From Termitomyces sp. T153 (Eukaryota > Basidiomycota > Agaricomycetes > Agaricales > Lyophyllaceae), in NCBI GenBank assembly GCA_018296165.2, contig JACKQL020000003.1, positions 1,571,686-1,635,685 on the forward strand: a DNA stretch of 64,000 bases, read 5' to 3'. Of this stretch, positions 58,562 to 64,000 are shown piece after piece; positions within the stretch are counted from its first letter, which is position 1, and every line of letters starts with the position of its first letter. Made by a program: the position numbers and the translations under genes. The notes under the pieces were generated by a model. The model made no database searches. It was not told where the DNA came from and saw nothing but the letters and a program-made list of their open reading frames with translations.

Positions 58562-59979
58562 ACAACGCTCCTTGACCATATACATACCAGGAATGGAAAG
58601 TGGCAGTGCTTAGGTTGTACCCTGGCGCTGACGCTAGCGCTTGTTATAATCTTGGCGACCTGGAACAACTTGTCAACCAGACTTTCAACAGTGGCTTAGC
58701 AACTTTGGGAAGATTCTCCGACTACTACAGAGATTTCCAACATATCGCCAGATGGTTACTCGCTAATGGCAAACTCTATCGAAACAAGGAACGTCGCTTG
58801 TTCCAACAAGGTATCCCTATGTTGCTATGGTCTAAAATTGTTCGCCGTCTCAAAATCACTCTTCCTGACCACCATCCTGAGGACCCTTATGAAGTTGATC
58901 AAGTTTTCAAAGGCACAAAGTGGGTTTTAAAGGAAACAGACACCTCTACAACCAAGACCAGCAATGGCACCAGCGGTATTCATACATCACCGCCACCTGC
59001 CCCTTCGCATGTGCCTAAGCAAGAAACTTTGGAATTAGTGACCACTACAGCGATTGTCAGCGCCCTGGAACATTTGGAAGCTCTGTTGACCAACAGTAAC
59101 GCCCAACCTCACCAACAGTTTGCTAACAGCACTTGCCACTTTTGTGGTGAAACTGGTCACACTATGGTCTGGGGCACTTGTATAAAGCTGGAGCAAATGA
59201 TCTTACAGGGTAAGGTTCGTCGTAATGCTGAAGGCAAGATTGTTTTACCATCTGGCGCTATGATTCCCAATTATTTTGGCAAGCGACTATACATGGAACG
59301 CATCGAGGAATGGCACCGGCTTAACCCAGGACAAATCGTCACAGGCAGACTCTCTTCTAACGCTAACCCAGATCCAGAGCAGGTGGCTATGCAGCAGTCG
59401 CTAATCCATGAGGTAATGCAACAGGACGTCGCTATGAGCCGAGCGCTAAGCAAGGAAGAATGGATAGAGGTTTTGGAGCGCGAACTCTTTGCACTCAGGC
59501 AAAATGGTGAAAAATTTGATGGCGTACAAGTTCCCCATGCGGCTTATCGACCAGCAAATGTTACCCCAAAGGCAACACCAATGGCAACCCCATCAACTAG
59601 CAACACTTCAGCGACTTCATCCCCTCCCAATTCGATGCCAGCTCCTGCTGCTAAGCCTGCCGACATAGGCAAAGCCCCTGAACATACCGTCACTAAAGAG
59701 CAACTGCCCGTCACTAAGGAACCTGTTGCTCAGCCCCCCATCCATCCATTGTCTGGCATCCCTAGTTGCTACGCCCCCCCTGCTAACAGGAATTTTGCTG
59801 CTCCCAACAGAACTAACAATGGCGCATATCAAACTATGCCACCCATTTATGACATCAAGCAATCCAAGGCAGTTTTCAAACGGGTTTTAAGCACCAAGGT
59901 TACAGTATTGGTTGGCAAACTTTGCTCAGTATCACAGGACATTAGGAATCAGTTTAGGACAGTGGTTACGCCCATATGA

Positions 59980-62900
59980 TTGGTAGGTGCTAGCGCTAAT
60001 ACAGTACAGGACCCCAGCGACATTTTCAAAGATATTTTGCTGACATTCGCTATTGAAGAACCCCAGTTTTCACTTGGATCCAACACCGATACTGCTAACG
60101 GACTTACCTCTGACAAGGCACCATTTGCTTCTGTTGATCCTGTTGAAGCTTACATTGATTCGCTACCCCACGGAGAAGAGCCTGTGGTGCTCACTGTTGC
60201 TAAGGATTCTCAGTCACTTTGTACCGTCATGATGATGATCAACAACAAAGAGGAAGTGGAATGCATTCATGACAGTGGTTCTCAGATAATTTCGATGTCT
60301 GCAGAAATCGCCAGCGACATTGGGCTATCTTACGACCCTAACATTGTGTTAAATATGCAGAGCGCTAACGGTACCATGGATCGATTGCTAGGACTTGCAC
60401 GCAACGTACCCTGCACTATTGGCAACATGACAATTTACCTCCAGATCCACATTTTATGGTCCCTCGCCTATGACATTCTACTTGGACACCCCTTTGATGT
60501 ATTAACTCGAAGTACGGTCAACACACTTAGCAACATTGAAACCACCATAACAATCACGGACCCCAATACTGGCCAATGGCGCACTATCCCTACCTTTCCA
60601 TGCGGCAAATCCAAGACAAACAACCGCCAAAATGTTCGCTTCAAAACAGAGGCACCCCGTTGCTTTCATTGCCGAAGGCATTGAAGAAGATAGCAACATA
60701 GTTGTCGTTATCAGCTATGACCATTCAACTGGTCTAGCAACTTGTATAGCTTCTTGTGACTTGGACAAAGACGTTTTACTTACCAATTCTGACCCACAGA
60801 CTGATCCCGCACTAGCATACCTTTACACTATGGCTAGCGACATTTCCGATTTGTCCCTTCCACCTCATGCTTATCTTGTTTCTACTGATACCTCTAACCC
60901 CTTGATTCTTGGACAGACTTTACCACTTGATACATGTGTTACAGACACTACCCTCACCTACATTAACATTCCATTCCCTGCTCAATATGTTGCTAACAAA
61001 CCCCCTAAGCGAAAAGGAGTCCAGGTCAAGAAGAAGTACAAGCCCGTCGCTATGAAGACCAAACCAGTCACCAGCCACATTAGCAAGGACTTTCAAATTG
61101 AGCGCCAGATTATTGGCAATCCACTAGCAACAATCCCTCCGCTTAACCCGAATGCGCCACCTTTTGTCCCGACAAAGTGATTCACTAGCAAGCGACAAGC
61201 AAAACTGGTTAAGGACCACAATACAGGGTTCCTCACTAGTGATGAAATCAATGTATTAGTCGACATGGTTGCCAAACAGGAAAAAGCTTTTGCTTGGGAA
61301 GATTCCAAACGAGGAAGCTTGCGCCCCGACTTCTTCCCGCCAGTATGCATACCAACAATTCCGCACATACCATGGGTCCAGCACAATCACCCCATACCCC
61401 CAGGGTTAGAAAAGGAAATATGTGAGATTATTCATGGCAAAATTAGCGCTGGCATTTATGAACCTTCAAACTCCGCTTACCGCTTGCGATGGTTTTGCAT
61501 TCTCAAGAAAAATGGTAAGCTCAGGATTGTGCACAGTCTCGAGCCGCTAAACCGTGTCACCATCCGCCATTCTGGAGTACCACCTTTTCCAGATCACGTT
61601 GCAGAATCTTTTGCTGGACGCATCTGTGGCGCCACTCTCAACCTCTACATTGGCTACAATGAGCGACTTATCAACCCAGCATCACGTGACTTAACAACGT
61701 TCCAGACTCCATTTGGCGCCCTTCGCTTAGTGACCTTGCCAATGGGATGGACCAACTCTGTGCCTATATTTCATGACGACATTACCTTTATTTTGCAGCC
61801 AGAGATCCCCCATAACATGCTCAGCTTTATCAATGACATTGGCGCTAAAGGACCCAAGGACTGGAAGATTGTTAATGGTAAACCCGCTAAACATCCCGCT
61901 AACTTGAACATTCACCTAGCGCTATGGGAGTTCTTTGAACTTCTCAACAGGATTCTCCAGTGAATGAAATACTGTGGTGGAACCTTCTCAGGTCACAAGC
62001 TTGTGCTCTGTGCCCCTACATTCAAGATTCTAGGCCACGTCTGCACACCTAGCAGTCGAATTCCTGATGAAAGTTGCCTAGTGCTAATTGAGCAATGGGG
62101 CCCTTGCAAGTCACTATCAGAAGTTCGGGCCTTCCTAGGTACCGTTGGAGTACTAAGGATGTTTGTCAAGAACTTTGCCCATTGAGCCAACAACCTAACG
62201 AAACTTACTCGCATTGGCGTCCCTTTTGAGTTTGGCCCTGATCAAATAAATGCTCAACGGGACCTTGTGAAAGCTTTATAAGACGCTAAGCCCCTAGTTC
62301 CTATTGATTATGAATTGCCTGACCCTGTTATCTTAGCGGTGGATATGTCATACATAGCGGTTGGATATTACCTCTGTCAATGCACTAGTGATAATTGCAA
62401 GGAACACCGCTACAACTGCTTTGGGTCGATCATGCTAAATGACAGAGAAGCCCAATTCAGCCAGCCCAAGTTGGAACTCTATGGTCTTTATCAAGCGCTA
62501 CAAGCTTTACAGATGTACCTTATTGGTGTCAGGAACCTTATTGTCAAAGTCGATGCTCGCTACATTAAGGGTATGCTTCAGAACCCTGACATCCAGCCTT
62601 CCGCTAGCATGAACTGCTGGATCATGGCAATTTTGATGTTTCACTTTGAGCTGGTTCACGTTAAGGGAACTTTCCACAGTCCTGATGGTCTCTCGTGATG
62701 CCCGCCACAGCCTGGCAACCCTCCAGTCAACGATAGTGACAACTCTGTCTACAAGGATTGGATTGATCGCTTGCATGGGTTCGTCCATCAAGTCCAGTTA
62801 CCACTGCCGCTACTTCACCAAGTTTCCATGGCCTCCCGTTGTCTACCTCCCTTAGTCAAGTACGATTATTTGCATCCTTTAGCAAGTTTCGCCAGTGGTA

Positions 62901-63931
62901 CCAACACTCTCTCCCGAGTAGCGACCAGCAATGATATACTACCTCTCCGAGATGATGGCACCACTACTTATAGTGATGTACCTTGCAGTGCCAAAGCTAT
63001 CACCAGTGATGCTCGCGTACTTTTAGTAGAGAAATGGCTTCACGATCTCATCAGACCTGAAGGTCTTAGCGACAAAGATTATGCCGCTTTTGTTCGCTAC
63101 GCCTCGATGTTCTTCGTCACAGGAGGCAAACTTTGGCAAAGAAAGCGAGATGGTGCTCACAAGCTGTTCGTTCCCACTGTGAGTCGCTTACAAGTCCTGA
63201 AGGCTATGCATGACAACTTGGGACATAGAGGTCTCTTTACTACCTGCTCAGCACTTTTAGAATGATTTTGGTGGCCTCAATTTAGCACTGATATTGTGTG
63301 GTACATCTGGACTTGCCACCTCTGCCAAGTGCACCAGGCAACCAAAGTTCTCATCCTGCCAACTGTTGCTATGCTGGCACCCTTGTTCAGCAAGATATAT
63401 ATTGACACCATGTTCATGCCACCTTCCAATAAGTTCAAATACATCATTCAAGGATGTTGTTTGCTGACTCATTACCCCGAGTTTTGGATGCTTGCCAGAG
63501 AGAACACTGAAGCCATCACTAAGTGGCTGTATGAGGATGTCATTTGTCATTGGGGAGTGCTTAGCGAAATAGTTACTGACAATGGACCCCCAATCCTAAA
63601 GGCGGTTACCTACTTGGCAAAGAAGTATAGCTTGCACCATATCTGGATCTCTGGTTACAATAAGCATGCTAATGGAATAGTCAAGCGGCCTCATTTTGAT
63701 GTTTGCCAAGCCCTCTTCAAAGCGGTCAATGGTGATCAGTCTAGGTGGAGTACCGCTACTTACTCAGTCTTTTGGTCAGAATGTGTTACAGTGCGCAAGC
63801 AAATGGGTTGCTCCCCTTATTTTGCAACAACCAGTACCCACCCTCTCCTGCCTGCTGACATAGTAGAAGCGACATATTTGCAACCGCCGCCAAACTTGCT
63901 GTTGTCGACAACTGACCTCATAGCCCATTGA
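59980..63931 (+). pseudogene. Gypsy A pol
   Basis: Protease with DSGS (Asp codon 60271); a frameshift between about 60632 and 60684; then one frame to the window end broken by TGA 61178, 61961, 62183, TAA 62279, TGA 62696, 63263 and 63929 (first bases). RT spans about 61380-62190; its active site reads FIND (Asn codon 61832-61834) where the old copy has FIDD. RNase H near 62330 (AVDMS). Integrase HHCC near 63210-63330; core with IDTMFMP and VTDNGPP. The usual catalytic Glu (GxVER) reads Lys (GIVKR, codon 63683-63685). Confidence 0.88.
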
Positions 63932-64000
63932 GCAATTGACCTTCAGCATCGCCAAGAAAATCTAGATCACCTTCACAGCCAAGTTCTTAGTGCTCATTGC

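Larger units (their letters stand above)
52420..59979 (+). pseudogene. Gypsy A gag, split by copia-2
   Basis: The N-terminal part (about 52420-52997) has PPRNDTTAPKWDESCPRELPQYFKELEDLF, a gypsy Gag pattern. Copia-2 interrupts after GDNVIIGNN. The frame continues from 58567 in phase: EWKVAVLRLYPGADASACYNLGDLEQLV, DYYRDFQHIARWL, then a zinc knuckle variant CHFCGETGHTMVWGTC (about 59143) and a Ala/Pro/Thr-rich tail. In-frame TGA at 52536-52538, 58573-58575 and 59977-59979. Removing copia-2 and one ACAAC restores the same frame, confirming the insertion. Confidence 0.85.
51310..64000 (+). mobile_element. Gypsy A, recent Ty3/gypsy copy (runs off the window)
   Basis: 5' LTR, primer site, gag, protease, RT, RNase H and integrase in Ty3/gypsy order, with CpG largely retained. 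Copia-2 is inserted in gag. In-frame stops and one frameshift show it is already inactive. The 3' end and 3' LTR are outside the window. Confidence 0.92.

Overview
The window looks like nuclear DNA of a filamentous basidiomycete (Agaricomycete-like). It has genes cut by many 45-70 bp GT-AG introns, a basidiomycete-type divergent G-alpha subunit, a secreted family-3 pectate lyase, and transposon families typical of mushrooms and wood or plant-associated fungi: Ty1/copia, chromodomain Ty3/gypsy, pogo-like, hAT MITE and Plavaka. No species is claimed.

Layout. 1-4138: a G-alpha gene and a small hypothetical gene. 4139-9588: a complete, recently inserted Ty1/copia element (copia-1) with a 5-bp target duplication. 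9589-11779: host-like spacer. 11780-19150: a CpG-poor relic island holding a gag-only copia element with a hAT MITE inside it, copia integrase/RT debris and a pogo-like transposase. 19340-29816: a gene block with exopolyphosphatase (minus), EMC2 (minus), pectate lyase (plus) and a Dal5-type MFS transporter (plus). About 29990-51309: a second CpG-poor island, built by nested insertions of Plavaka, copia and three gypsy families (A, B, C). 51310-64000: a CpG-rich gypsy A copy running off the window, with a second complete copia element (copia-2, minus) inserted in its gag.

How it fits together. The host genes are unrelated single-copy functions (signalling, polyphosphate turnover, ER membrane complex, pectin degradation, small-solute uptake), not a cluster. 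The remaining two thirds is repeat-driven. Elements differ mainly in how far their CpG sites have decayed to TpG/CpA. Gypsy A is present both as an eroded minus-strand copy (about 46740-49846) and as a fresh plus-strand copy (51310 onward), so the same codon can be compared in two states. Several inactivating changes, including loss of reverse-transcriptase Asp and integrase Glu residues, sit at codon-boundary CpG sites. This points to cytosine methylation and deamination as the main force breaking these elements.

I see no CRISPR array, rRNA, operon or plasmid feature. I could not identify a tRNA gene by eye. Exon structures were worked out by hand from splice signals, reading phase and family resemblance; those of the G-alpha, exopolyphosphatase, EMC2 and pectate lyase genes each sum to a multiple of three. 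I did not identify a previously undescribed gene system. The most unusual signals are a hairpin shared by two different copia LTR families and the CpG-driven loss of catalytic residues.
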